From contig JAEYTL010000018.1 in NCBI GenBank assembly GCA_023434025.1, positions 124,001 to 188,000 on the forward strand: a stretch of DNA of 64,000 nucleotides, written 5' to 3'. Source of the DNA: Bacteroidota bacterium (GTDB lineage: Bacteria; Bacteroidota; Bacteroidia; Flavobacteriales; Flavobacteriaceae). The notes below the pieces were generated by a model, which was not told the origin of the DNA, searched no databases, and worked only from the letters and a program-made list of their open reading frames with translations. The position numbers and the translations under genes are program-made. Below are positions 1 to 8,011 of the stretch, piece by piece (positions within the stretch are counted from its first letter, which is position 1; the number at the start of each line of letters is the position of its first letter).

Positions 1-87
1 ATCGACAGTCATGTTTTGGATCCGTTTACCCGAAAGGATGAGGAGTTTCTGGAATTTGTAAACGAAGAGGTTGCAAAGTTGTTTTAG
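1..87 (+). CDS. C-terminal end of an unidentified protein (partial)
   Basis: Frame 1 is open from the left edge to a TAG at 85-87 and encodes 28 residues, ending in an acidic helix-like tail (EEFLEFVNEEVAKLF). The 5' part lies outside the window. The gene ends just before a good promoter for rpsO, so it is probably a separate transcription unit. The fragment is too short to assign to a family. Confidence 0.6.
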   Translation: MDSHVLDPFTRKDEEFLEFVNEEVAKLF

Positions 88-93
88 AAAAAC

Positions 94-123
94 TTGTTGA
101 TTCAAAAAATAAAATTACCTTTG
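94..123 (+). promoter_or_regulatory. rpsO promoter (Bacteroidota type)
   Basis: TTG at 94-96, a 19-nt spacer and TACCTTTG at 116-123 match the Bacteroidota consensus (TTG, 17-23 nt, TAnnTTTG). The start site would be near 130, about 50 nt upstream of the rpsO ATG. Confidence 0.7.
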
Positions 124-178
124 CAACCGAATTGAGAAAATCTCAATCATACATAATAATCATTTAAATAATATTGGA

Positions 179-448
179 ATGTATTTAACTAAAGAGACAA
201 AAGCTGACATCTTCACTAAACATGGGGGAAAAGCTGAGAACACTGGTTCTGCTGAAGGACAAATCGCATTGTTCACATTCAGAATCAACCATTTGACCGA
301 ACACTTAAAAAAGAATCGTCACGATTACAACACGGAGCGTTCATTAGTAAAACTAGTAGGTAAAAGAAGAAGCCTTCTTGATTACTTAAAGAAAAAAGAG
401 ATCAACAGATATCGTGAGATTATCAAAGAATTGAATATTAGAAAATAA
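179..448 (+). CDS. rpsO: 30S ribosomal protein S15
   Basis: The product is 89 residues, the usual length of S15, a primary 16S rRNA-binding protein of the small subunit platform. The family signature is visible in the middle and C-terminal half (AEGQIALFTFRINHLTEHL, then LVGKRRSLLDYL). The ATG at 179 has no clear Shine-Dalgarno sequence, only an AT-rich leader, which is common in Flavobacteria. The gene sits upstream of pnp as in many bacteria, but a hairpin terminator separates the two. Confidence 0.98.
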   Translation: MYLTKETKADIFTKHGGKAENTGSAEGQIALFTFRINHLTEHLKKNRHDYNTERSLVKLVGKRRSLLDYLKKKEINRYREIIKELNIRK

Positions 449-456
449 TCAATAGG

Positions 457-485
457 AAAGAGGTGCGAAAGTGCCTCTTTTTGTT
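457..485 (+). terminator. Intrinsic terminator after rpsO
   Basis: AAAGAGG (457-463) pairs with CCTCTTT (474-480). The loop can be tightened by wobble pairs around GAAA, and a T-rich run follows. It lies between rpsO and pnp and may act as an attenuator for pnp. Confidence 0.75.
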
Positions 486-592
486 TTATATATTTTGAAA
501 GAAAAAAGTTTGGTTTTTCATTGGGTTACACAACAACTACACACAACAACAACACAACAAAACCTAATATTAATACCAAATTAAGGATTTTT

Positions 593-2752
593 ATGATTCC
601 AAATGTAACGAGAGAGGTTATCGATTTAGGAGATGGACGCACCATTTCGATCGAAACCGGAAAATTAGCGAAACAGGCAGACGGTTCTGTGGTAGTTCGC
701 TTAGGTGATTGTATGTTGTTAGCAACAGCAGTTTCTGCCAGAACGGCAAACCCAGGGGTTGACTTTTTACCTCTAACCGTTGATTACCGCGAAAAATTTG
801 CTGCTGCAGGAAGATTTCCCGGTGGATTTTTCAAAAGAGAAGCCCGTCCGAGCGACAGCGAAGTATTAACCATGCGTTTAGTTGACCGTGTATTACGTCC
901 ACTTTTCCCGGATGATTATCATGCTGAAACACAGGTGATGATTCAGTTGATGTCGCATGACGACAATGTAATGCCGGATGCTTTAGCCGGTTTAGCTGCT
1001 TCTGCAGCATTAGCGGTTTCCGATATTCCTTTCTACAATTTAATTTCGGAAGTTCGGGTAGCCCGGATTGACGGAAAATTTGTCATCAACCCAAGTAAAA
1101 CGCAATTAGAGCAATCTGATATTGATATGATGATCGGTGCTTCGATGGATTCTGTTGCCATGGTGGAAGGTGAGATGAAAGAAATCTCAGAAAAAGAAAT
1201 GGTGGAAGCCATTAAATTTGCTCACGAAGCTATTAAAGTTCAAATTCAAGCACAGGAACGTTTACGAAAAGCCGTAGGCTCTCCGGAATACCGAACTTAT
1301 GAAGGGGAAGTAGAAGATGAAACGGTTTATGTAAAAATTAAAGCCGCTTCTTATGACAAATACTACGCTATTGCCATGGAAGCTTCTGCAAAAAGTGAAA
1401 GAGGCGAAAAATTTGCCTTGGTAAAAGAAGAAGTAAAAGCTTTATTTACCGAAGAAGAATATGCAGAAAATGCAGATTTGGCCGAATTAGTCAGCAAATA
1501 CAACTACAAAACACAAAAAGAAGCTGTTCGTAACGTTATCCTTGAAAAAGGGATTCGTTTAGACGGTAGAAAAACAACGGAAATCAGACCAATTTGGTGT
1601 GAAACAGACTATTTACCTTCCGTACACGGCTCATCTTTGTTTACCCGTGGCGAAACACAGGCATTAGCTACAGTAACATTAGGAACTTCAAGAGAAGCCA
1701 ATGTAATTGACTCACCATCTGAACAAGGTGAAGAAAAATTCTATTTACACTATAACTTTCCCCCTTTCTCAACCGGTGAAGCAAAACCATTAAGAGGAAC
1801 ATCCAGAAGAGAAGTAGGTCACGGAAATCTGGCTCAACGGGCATTGAAAAACATGGTTCCTGCTGATTGTCCCTACACCATCAGAATTGTTTCGGAAGTA
1901 TTGGAATCAAACGGTTCTTCTTCTATGGCAACCGTTTGTGCTGGAACAATGGCTTTGATGGATGCCGGAGTTCAAATGATAAAACCGGTTTCAGGTATTG
2001 CCATGGGACTGATTACGGATGGCCAAAAATTTGCTGTTCTTTCGGACATTTTAGGAGATGAAGACCATTTGGGCGACATGGACTTTAAAGTAACCGGAAC
2101 CGCTGACGGAATTACCGCCTGTCAAATGGACATCAAAATTGACGGATTACGGTATGACATTATGGAACAAGCTCTGGAACAAGCCAGAGAAGGACGCTTA
2201 CATATCTTAAACAAACTTACCGAAACCATTGCCGCACCAAGAGCTGACGTTAAAAAACACGCTCCGAAAATCATCATGCGAACCATTCCGGGTGCTTACA
2301 TCGGTGCTTTAATTGGTCCGGGCGGAAAAGTAATTCAGGAATTACAAAAAGCTACCGGAACAACAATCGTAATCAACGAAGTGGACGAGCAAGGTGTGGT
2401 GGAAATCTTAGGAACGAATCCGGACGGAATTGCAGCTGTATTAGCTAAAATCGACAGCATTATTTTCAAACCGGAAGTTGGCGAAGCCTACGAAGTAAAA
2501 GTAATCAAAATGCTTGACTTTGGTGCGGTTGTAGAATATACAAAAGCTCCGGGCAATGAAGTTTTGTTACACGTTTCGGAACTGGCATGGGAAAGAACAG
2601 AAAATGTTGCCGATGTCGTTAAGATGGGGGATGTTTTCATGGTAAAATACCTGGGAATCGATCCAAAAACAAGAAAAGAAAAAGTTTCTAAAAAAGCACT
2701 TATCCCAAGGCCTCCAAGAGAAGAGAGAAAAGACAATCCGAAAAAAGATTAA
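593..2752 (+). CDS. pnp: Polyribonucleotide nucleotidyltransferase (PNPase)
   Basis: This phosphorolytic 3'-to-5' exoribonuclease degrades mRNA in the cytoplasm. The 719-residue product has the full order: first RNase PH core (from about residue 10), linker helices, second RNase PH core ([26 protein letters not shown]), a KH domain ([16 protein letters not shown]) and a C-terminal S1 domain ending in a basic tail. I chose the ATG at 593, where the protein begins [15 protein letters not shown], preceded by AAGGATT. The frame is open back to a TTG at 521, but those extra 24 Thr/Asn-rich residues come from a CAACAA-rich leader and do not look like protein. Confidence 0.97.
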   Translation: MIPNVTREVIDLGDGRTISIETGKLAKQADGSVVVRLGDCMLLATAVSARTANPGVDFLPLTVDYREKFAAAGRFPGGFFKREARPSDSEVLTMRLVDRVLRPLFPDDYHAETQVMIQLMSHDDNVMPDALAGLAASAALAVSDIPFYNLISEVRVARIDGKFVINPSKTQLEQSDIDMMIGASMDSVAMVEGEMKEISEKEMVEAIKFAHEAIKVQIQAQERLRKAVGSPEYRTYEGEVEDETVYVKIKAASYDKYYAIAMEASAKSERGEKFALVKEEVKALFTEEEYAENADLAELVSKYNYKTQKEAVRNVILEKGIRLDGRKTTEIRPIWCETDYLPSVHGSSLFTRGETQALATVTLGTSREANVIDSPSEQGEEKFYLHYNFPPFSTGEAKPLRGTSRREVGHGNLAQRALKNMVPADCPYTIRIVSEVLESNGSSSMATVCAGTMALMDAGVQMIKPVSGIAMGLITDGQKFAVLSDILGDEDHLGDMDFKVTGTADGITACQMDIKIDGLRYDIMEQALEQAREGRLHILNKLTETIAAPRADVKKHAPKIIMRTIPGAYIGALIGPGGKVIQELQKATGTTIVINEVDEQGVVEILGTNPDGIAAVLAKIDSIIFKPEVGEAYEVKVIKMLDFGAVVEYTKAPGNEVLLHVSELAWERTENVADVVKMGDVFMVKYLGIDPKTRKEKVSKKALIPRPPREERKDNPKKD

Positions 2753-2774
2753 TTTTAACTACCTTCATACATCC

Positions 2775-2803
2775 AACCCGATTCTAAACGAATCGGGTTT
2801 TTT
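2775..2803 (+). terminator. Intrinsic terminator after pnp
   Basis: A perfect 10-bp stem, AACCCGATTC (2775-2784) with GAATCGGGTT (2790-2799), has a TAAAC loop and is followed by a T tract. Confidence 0.9.
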
Positions 2804-2857
2804 CATTTCCTTTTTGTAATTAGACTACTACATTTATGATTATATTAACAATTATCC

Positions 2858-2865
2858 TATATTTG
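2858..2865 (+). promoter_or_regulatory. -7 element upstream of the receptor gene at 2890
   Basis: TATATTTG matches TAnnTTTG exactly and lies 24 nt before the start codon at 2890. No clear TTG was found at the -33 position. Confidence 0.5.
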
Positions 2866-2889
2866 CACTAACGAGCCACAGAAAAGATT

Positions 2890-5307
2890 ATGATTTCTTC
2901 AATACAACGCACTATACTACTCCTCTATTTACTTTGTTTAACAACCGTTTCCGGTCAGGAATTTTCAATTACCGGAAAAATTATTGACGAGCATAAACAA
3001 GGGATTGAAGGAACAGAAATTGTATTGTTGAGCAACGGAACTATCATTAACGCTACCATCACTGACGCAGAGGGAAATTTTGTTCTACGGAATGAACCCG
3101 GAATTTATTCACTTCGCTTTTATTTTGTCGGCACGGTTATATATCAAACCGATTTCAATTTAAATAAAAACATTAATTTAGGCACACTTCAGTCCTTTGA
3201 CAATTCCACTCAATTGCGTGAAGTTGAAGTCACTTCAAAAAAGCGGGTGATTGAAAACAAAGTTGACCGGACAGTTTTTAATGTGGAAAACAGTATTCGT
3301 TCAACCGGCACAGACGGTTTCGAGCTGTTAAAAGCGACACCGGGGGTTTTCATTTCAGGAAATCAAATTGGAATTGTTGGAAAAAGTACTACCAACGTAA
3401 TGATTGAAGACAAAATCATTAATTTATCAGGTAACGAATTAATTAACTATTTACGGGGTATTGGTTCAGAAAACATTAAAAGTATCGAGGTAATCACAAC
3501 ACCACCGGCAAAATATGATGCTCAAGGAAATAGCGGATTAATCAACATTAAACTGAAAAAAGCCCCGGAAGATTCTTGGGCAGTAAACCTTCGTAATTAT
3601 TATATGCAGAATTCTTATCCTTCTTATTTAGGCGGAATAAGTTTTACTTTCAACAAAAACAGACTAAGCCTTTTTACGGATTATATCAGACAAAGCGGTC
3701 ACGATAAGTATTGGGAAAACCTAGCCAATGATTTTGAAACAGAACGTTGGGACGGAAGCACTAAAAGAAAAGATACACGGGACATCAATCGACTTGCGTT
3801 TACATTGGATTACAAAATTTCTGAAAAGGCAAATATCGGAACAAAGTATATCGGATTACTCGACAATCCTGATACAGCAGACAGAAATATCACGGCTATC
3901 AGAGATAATTCTTCCGATGATATTACTTCAACTTTTTTTACAAACGGTTTTAATAAAAATGAAAGTTCAAACCATACTTTAAACGTTTATTATCTCCAGA
4001 AACTTGATACATTAGGCAAACAAATTTCGGTTGATTTTGATTATTTTAAATATACCGAAGATCAAAACAGAACTTTCACCACCAGTGAATTTTCACCGGA
4101 GAATGTTCAAATCGGCTCTAGTTTTATGGCTAACAATACAAGTTTGCAAGACATCTTGAATTACAGTGGAAAAATTGATGTTGAATTACCTACTAAATGG
4201 GCAACCTATGGCTTTGGAGGAAAATTAAGCTTTGTAAAGAATAAAAGTAACATCGAATTCTTTAATCTTTCGAGCGGAGCACCCATTTTAGACATCAACC
4301 AAACAAACGATTTTGATTATACAGAAAATACACAATCTGCCTATGTTAACTTTAAAAAATCACTCAGTAAAAAATGGCAAACACAAATAGGTTTTCGGTA
4401 TGAAAACACAATGGTAGAAGGTACGACCACTTCGCCAGATGTAACACAAAATCAAGTAAACAATTTCACATATAATCGCCTTTTCCCAACAATATATTTG
4501 ACCTATACACCTAATGAAAATCACAATTTTTCGGTTAACTATAGTAAGCGAATTGGCCGCCCGATTTTTTGGCACTTGAATCCATTTAAAGTGTATATAA
4601 ATTCATTTACTTACGCAGAAGGCAACCCATTTTTACAACCCTCTTTTACAGATAATTATGAAGTAAATTATAATTTAAAAGAAAACTTAAGTTTCAAAGT
4701 TTATTATTCCAATACCATAGACGGAAGTACACAGCTCCCCATCATTCAAACAGATGGAGACGAAACAATTTTACGCTATTTTAGAGATAATTATGCAGAC
4801 AGAAACCAATTTGGCGGCACCATCAGCTACTATTTTGATAATTTTTCCTGGTGGGAGAGTTCAAACACACTTAATGGTTACAACAATGTAACTACATTTA
4901 TCAAAGAGGTTCCTACCGAAGCAAGAAATGGTTTTCAGTATCATTTTTTCACCTACAATTCATTTAATTTAAATAAAAGCAAATCACTGAAAGTTGAATT
5001 AAACTATGAATTTCACAGTGCGAGAAGAGAATTTTACTTTTCTGCTACTCAATATAACAAATTGGATTTAGGTCTTCGCTATGCCATCAAAGAGAAAGGA
5101 TTAAATTTTATTTTATTGGCATCTGATGTTTTCCGAAGTTATCAGGCTGATTTTACAAGTGTAGTAAATAATGTAAGCCAACTCAACAACAGCTACTATG
5201 ATGAAAGAAAAATTTTATTAGGCGTAACATATAAATTTGGAAATAAAAAACTTACAGCCAATCAAAGGGAATCAGGGAATGAAGAAGTTCAGGAGCGTTT
5301 AAAATAA
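2890..5307 (+). CDS. Outer-membrane beta-barrel family protein, TonB-receptor-like
   Basis: The 805-residue protein starts with a signal peptide (hydrophobic stretch to about residue 22, ending VSGQ). A carboxypeptidase-regulatory-like beta-sandwich follows (about 25-95, FSITGKIIDEHKQGIEGTEI). Next is a plug-like region (about 115-225, FELLKATPGVFISGNQIGI, IEVITTPPAKYDAQGNSGLI), then a long barrel rich in aromatic strands. The layout fits the Bacteroidota OMP_b-brl_3 group related to TonB-dependent transporters. I see no clear TonB box and no adjacent SusD gene, so the substrate is unknown. It appears to be a single-gene unit with its own -7 element. Confidence 0.85.
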   Translation: MISSIQRTILLLYLLCLTTVSGQEFSITGKIIDEHKQGIEGTEIVLLSNGTIINATITDAEGNFVLRNEPGIYSLRFYFVGTVIYQTDFNLNKNINLGTLQSFDNSTQLREVEVTSKKRVIENKVDRTVFNVENSIRSTGTDGFELLKATPGVFISGNQIGIVGKSTTNVMIEDKIINLSGNELINYLRGIGSENIKSIEVITTPPAKYDAQGNSGLINIKLKKAPEDSWAVNLRNYYMQNSYPSYLGGISFTFNKNRLSLFTDYIRQSGHDKYWENLANDFETERWDGSTKRKDTRDINRLAFTLDYKISEKANIGTKYIGLLDNPDTADRNITAIRDNSSDDITSTFFTNGFNKNESSNHTLNVYYLQKLDTLGKQISVDFDYFKYTEDQNRTFTTSEFSPENVQIGSSFMANNTSLQDILNYSGKIDVELPTKWATYGFGGKLSFVKNKSNIEFFNLSSGAPILDINQTNDFDYTENTQSAYVNFKKSLSKKWQTQIGFRYENTMVEGTTTSPDVTQNQVNNFTYNRLFPTIYLTYTPNENHNFSVNYSKRIGRPIFWHLNPFKVYINSFTYAEGNPFLQPSFTDNYEVNYNLKENLSFKVYYSNTIDGSTQLPIIQTDGDETILRYFRDNYADRNQFGGTISYYFDNFSWWESSNTLNGYNNVTTFIKEVPTEARNGFQYHFFTYNSFNLNKSKSLKVELNYEFHSARREFYFSATQYNKLDLGLRYAIKEKGLNFILLASDVFRSYQADFTSVVNNVSQLNNSYYDERKILLGVTYKFGNKKLTANQRESGNEEVQERLK

Positions 5308-5369
5308 TTTTTTATTTTTCTGTAACTTTTATTTATCTCATTACGTATAACTACCTGAAACTATTATTC

Positions 5370-5376
5370 AAGGAGA
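5370..5376 (+). promoter_or_regulatory. Strong ribosome binding site of rpoD
   Basis: AAGGAGA lies 6 nt before the ATG at 5383. It stands out because most genes in this window lack a recognisable Shine-Dalgarno sequence. Confidence 0.6.
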
Positions 5377-5382
5377 AAATAA

Positions 5383-6246
5383 ATGAGACAGCTTAAAATC
5401 ACCAAGCAGGTTACCAATCGTGAAACTGCTTCCCTAGACAAATACCTACAGGAAATCGGAAAAGTTGATTTAATTACCGCCGATGAAGAGGTAGAGTTAG
5501 CTCAACGCATCAAAGCCGGTGATCAACGGGCTTTGGAAAAACTGACCAAAGCTAATTTGCGTTTCGTGGTGTCTGTTGCCAAACAATATCAAAATCAAGG
5601 ACTTACACTCCCCGATTTAATTAACGAAGGAAACTTAGGATTAATCAAAGCAGCACAACGTTTTGACGAAACCCGCGGATTCAAATTCATTTCCTATGCC
5701 GTTTGGTGGATTCGTCAATCGATCCTTCAAGCCCTAGCAGAACAATCCCGTATTGTTCGTTTACCATTGAACAAAATAGGATCAATCAACAAGATTAACA
5801 AAATGTATGCATTGTTAGAGCAATCTAATGAGCGTGCTCCTTCGGCAGAAGAAATCGCTAAAGAGCTAGACATGACCGTGAACGATGTGAAGGAAAGTAT
5901 GAAAAATTCCGGTCGTCACCTGTCTATGGATGCTCCTTTGGTTGAAGGCGAAGATTCTAACCTATACGACGTTTTGCGTTCAGGTGAATCACCAAATCCT
6001 GACAGAGAGTTAATTCACGAATCACTCCGTACTGAAATTGAGCGTTCCTTAGAAACCCTAACCCCAAGAGAAGCAGATGTCGTTCGTTTGTATTTTGGCT
6101 TAGGCGATCAACATCCAATGACCTTAGAAGAAATCGGAGAAACCTTCGATTTAACCCGTGAACGAGTTCGCCAAATTAAAGAAAAGGCAATCCGCAGATT
6201 AAAGCACACTTCCAGAAGCAAAATATTAAAAACTTATTTAGGATAA
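5383..6246 (+). CDS. rpoD: Primary RNA polymerase sigma factor, sigma-70 family
   Basis: At 287 residues this is the short Bacteroidota primary sigma factor without region 1.1. Visible in order are region 1.2 ([25 protein letters not shown]), region 2 ([17 protein letters not shown] helix and [15 protein letters not shown] for -10 recognition), region 3 (about residues 130-200) and region 4 with the helix-turn-helix ([20 protein letters not shown], about 245-270). It should recognise the TTG / TAnnTTTG promoters seen across the window. It begins after a strong AAGGAGA site. Confidence 0.95.
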   Translation: MRQLKITKQVTNRETASLDKYLQEIGKVDLITADEEVELAQRIKAGDQRALEKLTKANLRFVVSVAKQYQNQGLTLPDLINEGNLGLIKAAQRFDETRGFKFISYAVWWIRQSILQALAEQSRIVRLPLNKIGSINKINKMYALLEQSNERAPSAEEIAKELDMTVNDVKESMKNSGRHLSMDAPLVEGEDSNLYDVLRSGESPNPDRELIHESLRTEIERSLETLTPREADVVRLYFGLGDQHPMTLEEIGETFDLTRERVRQIKEKAIRRLKHTSRSKILKTYLG

Positions 6247-6339
6247 TTTTTTTTTATCGCAATTGCCTTTACATTAAAAAAGTAATTCGTATTTTGCACT
6301 TCCAAATAGATGCACATTGCTTAAAATAGTAAAATTACA

Positions 6340-6362
6340 AACAGTTTAAACTGTTCGTTTTT
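6340..6362 (+). terminator. Possible weak terminator after rpoD
   Basis: The perfect 16-bp palindrome AACAGTTTAAACTGTT (6340-6355) is followed by CG and a T run. It could fold as a short hairpin, but the stem is AT-rich, so its strength is doubtful. Confidence 0.4.
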
Positions 6363-6375
6363 TGATTGATGATTG

Positions 6376-6409
6376 AAACTCCGGCTGATTACCGGAGTTT
6401 TGCTTTTTT
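6376..6409 (+). terminator. Intrinsic terminator downstream of rpoD
   Basis: AAACTCCGG (6376-6384) and CCGGAGTTT (6392-6400) form a perfect 9-bp stem with a 7-nt loop, then TGC and six T. The 3' arm plus T tract (18 nt) recurs exactly at 6451-6468. Confidence 0.85.
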
Positions 6410-6423
6410 GGGGGAAGTAAAAA

Positions 6424-6468
6424 TCCGGTCTGTTCGCTTCGCTCGGGTTTCCGGAGTTTTGCTTTTTT
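6424..6468 (+). repeat. Degenerate second copy of the rpoD terminator
   Basis: The 18-nt block from 6392-6409 (CCGGAGTTTTGC and six T) is repeated exactly at 6451-6468. Upstream, TCCGG at 6424-6428 can pair with CCGGA at 6451-6455 around a 22-nt loop. It may be a tandem back-up terminator or a relic of duplication. Confidence 0.5.
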
Positions 6469-6487
6469 ATAAATTAATGTTTTATTT

Positions 6488-6600
6488 GGGCGTGCCCCTC
6501 CGACAAGCTACGGGTCAGGCTTTCGCACTCGCTTTTTTTCATTGTTCCACTGCGTTACACAATAAAAAAAGAGCTCAAACAATTGCTCAATCCTTCACGC
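6488..6600. repeat. Palindromic intergenic repeat element (about 113 bp)
   Basis: The element is bounded by GCGTG (6490-6494) and CACGC (6596-6600). Inside, a CTTTTTTT arm with ATTGT pairs with ACAATAAAAAAAG. It contains no credible gene: the 135-residue reading frame across this stretch has a composition unlike its neighbours. From memory, Flavobacterium intergenic regions carry repeats of similar build, but that is not shown by this window. Confidence 0.5.
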
Positions 6601-6665
6601 GAAACCGTGCCAAAAAGAAAATTCAGGTTTTATACAAAACACTTCCCTGTTTGCCTTTAAAATTT

Positions 6666-6673
6666 TACTTTTG
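6666..6673 (+). promoter_or_regulatory. -7 element upstream of rpe
   Basis: TACTTTTG matches TAnnTTTG and is followed by GC. The nearest TTG (6651-6653) is only 12 nt upstream, so the -33 part is weak. Confidence 0.4.
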
Positions 6674-6682
6674 CACAAACAC

Positions 6683-6710
6683 GTACGGACAACTCGCGAG
6701 TTGTCCCTAC
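6683..6710. repeat. 28-bp near-perfect palindrome in the rpe leader
   Basis: The central 20 bp (GGACAACTCG / CGAGTTGTCC, 6687-6706) is a perfect palindrome. With flanking GTAC and CTAC it forms a 28-bp element with one mismatch pair. It lies 14 nt after a -7 element TACTTTTG (6666-6673), so it would fold in the 5' leader of rpe mRNA. It may instead be a small mobile palindrome of the GTAGGGACAA type. Confidence 0.6.
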
Positions 6711-6723
6711 AAACAACAACACA

Positions 6724-7383
6724 ATGAAAAAAACCTTAATTGCTCCTTCTGTTTTAGCCGCCGATTTTGCTAACCTACAACGCGACATTGAGATAATTAA
6801 TGCCAGTGAGGCAGATTGGTTTCACATTGATATTATGGATGGCGTATTTGTTCCGAATATTTCGTTTGGAATGCCGGTTTTAGAAGCGATTACTAAACAT
6901 GCAAAAAAAACAATCGATGTACACTTAATGATCATCGATCCGGATCGTTATATCAAAACATTTGCTCAATTAGGCTCTACAAATCTAACCGTTCATTACG
7001 AAGCTTGTACGCATTTACACAGAACACTTCAAGCCATCAAAGCCGAAGGAATGAAAGCCGGGGTAGCTTTGAATCCGCACACACCGGTCTGCCTGCTGGA
7101 AGACATCATTAATGATATTGATTTGGTTTGTTTAATGAGTGTAAATCCCGGATTTGGTGGTCAGTCTTTTATTGAAAACACCTATAAAAAAGTAAAAGAG
7201 CTAAGAGAAATCATTACCCGGAACAATGCTGCAACCTTAATTGAAGTTGATGGCGGAGTAACCAACAAAAACGCTAAACAATTAGCTGATGCCGGAGCCG
7301 ATGTATTAGTGGCAGGAAACTTTGTTTTTAAAGCCGAAAATCCGACTCAAACAATAGCAGGCTTAAAAAAAATATTGGGGTAA
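6724..7383 (+). CDS. rpe: Ribulose-phosphate 3-epimerase
   Basis: The enzyme interconverts ribulose 5-phosphate and xylulose 5-phosphate in the pentose phosphate pathway. The 219 residues are the normal length of this TIM-barrel family. Signature motifs are the metal-binding HIDIMDGVFVPN (about residues 35-46), VHLMI (about 67-71), MSVNPGFGGQSF (about 139-150) and the phosphate-binding EVDGGVTNKNA near 175. The start MKKTLIAPSVLAADF is typical of Bacteroidota. It converges on the CBS gene at 7453, and no hairpin terminator is visible between them. Confidence 0.96.
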   Translation: MKKTLIAPSVLAADFANLQRDIEIINASEADWFHIDIMDGVFVPNISFGMPVLEAITKHAKKTIDVHLMIIDPDRYIKTFAQLGSTNLTVHYEACTHLHRTLQAIKAEGMKAGVALNPHTPVCLLEDIINDIDLVCLMSVNPGFGGQSFIENTYKKVKELREIITRNNAATLIEVDGGVTNKNAKQLADAGADVLVAGNFVFKAENPTQTIAGLKKILG

Positions 7384-7452
7384 TAACCGGCATTTTATAA
7401 ATTTTACGTTTAACGTTATGTGATATACGGAGCAGTTTGGCAGCTTAAACTA

Positions 7453-7872
7453 CTAATACTGCTTCAACAAATACTTAATAATATCTGTTGTTGTTACAAT
7501 CCCAACCAACAAATCACCTTCCACAACCGGAAGTGCATGAAACTCCTTGGAAGCCAAAATTTCAGCAACTTCTTTTATCGTGGTTTCCGGAGTAACGGTA
7601 ACCAGTTTTTTGGCCATAACCTGTTCAACAGTAAACATATTATAAACCGTTACATCCACCACTTCATCATCATCATCTATAGCATCTACAAATGAAATAC
7701 GCAGTAAATCGGTGTAACTCAGCATACCGATTATTTTATTGCTACTTACTACCGGAATATGTCGGATATGGTGTTTTTTAAAAAGCATTTCTGCCTTTGT
7801 CAAATCATCTGCCAAATTAAGCCTGATTACGTTTTTTGTCATGATGGTCGAAACCGGAACCTGTTTTTTCAT
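7453..7872 (-). CDS. Tandem CBS-domain protein
   Basis: The 139-residue cytoplasmic protein consists of two CBS domains, one ending IRHIPVVSSNKIIGMLSYTD and one ending FHALPVVEGDLLVGIVTTTD. Such stand-alone CBS pairs usually bind adenine nucleotides and regulate a partner enzyme or channel, but no partner is obvious here. I chose the ATG at 7872 (MKKQVPVSTIM) because AGCAGGTT precedes it. An upstream ATG at 7899 would add nine residues. It lies downstream of the pigment operon on the same strand. Confidence 0.88.
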   Translation of the reverse strand: MKKQVPVSTIMTKNVIRLNLADDLTKAEMLFKKHHIRHIPVVSSNKIIGMLSYTDLLRISFVDAIDDDDEVVDVTVYNMFTVEQVMAKKLVTVTPETTIKEVAEILASKEFHALPVVEGDLLVGIVTTTDIIKYLLKQY

Positions 7873-7924
7873 TTTAACCTGCTTTAAAATCAGAAACAAA
7901 TTTCCGAACTAACTGACAAAATTC

Positions 7925-7945
7925 AAATGATGAATATCATCATTT
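7925..7945. promoter_or_regulatory. 21-bp inverted repeat upstream of the CBS gene
   Basis: AAATGATGA (7925-7933) and TCATCATTT (7937-7945) are perfect 9-bp arms around ATA. No T tract follows on either strand, so it looks more like an operator than a terminator. Confidence 0.35.
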
Positions 7946-8011
7946 AATTGATTGTTTTTTTGTATATTAACCGAACTGAAAATTTTTCATTTTTCATACA
8001 AATTAAAGAAT

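Noticed and set aside
521..592. TTG start extending pnp by 24 residues
   Set aside because: The extension is a Thr/Asn-rich translation of a CAACAA-rich leader, while the ATG at 593 has AAGGATT before it and matches the usual protein start.
2488..2736. Antisense frames inside pnp and many other genes
   Set aside because: They are shadows of well-supported genes on the opposite strand with no promoter, family motif or context.
6366..6773. A 135-codon open frame between rpoD and rpe
   Set aside because: It runs through a terminator, the palindromic repeat and the rpe start, has Cys/Phe/Lys-rich composition unlike its neighbours and overlaps rpe in another frame.
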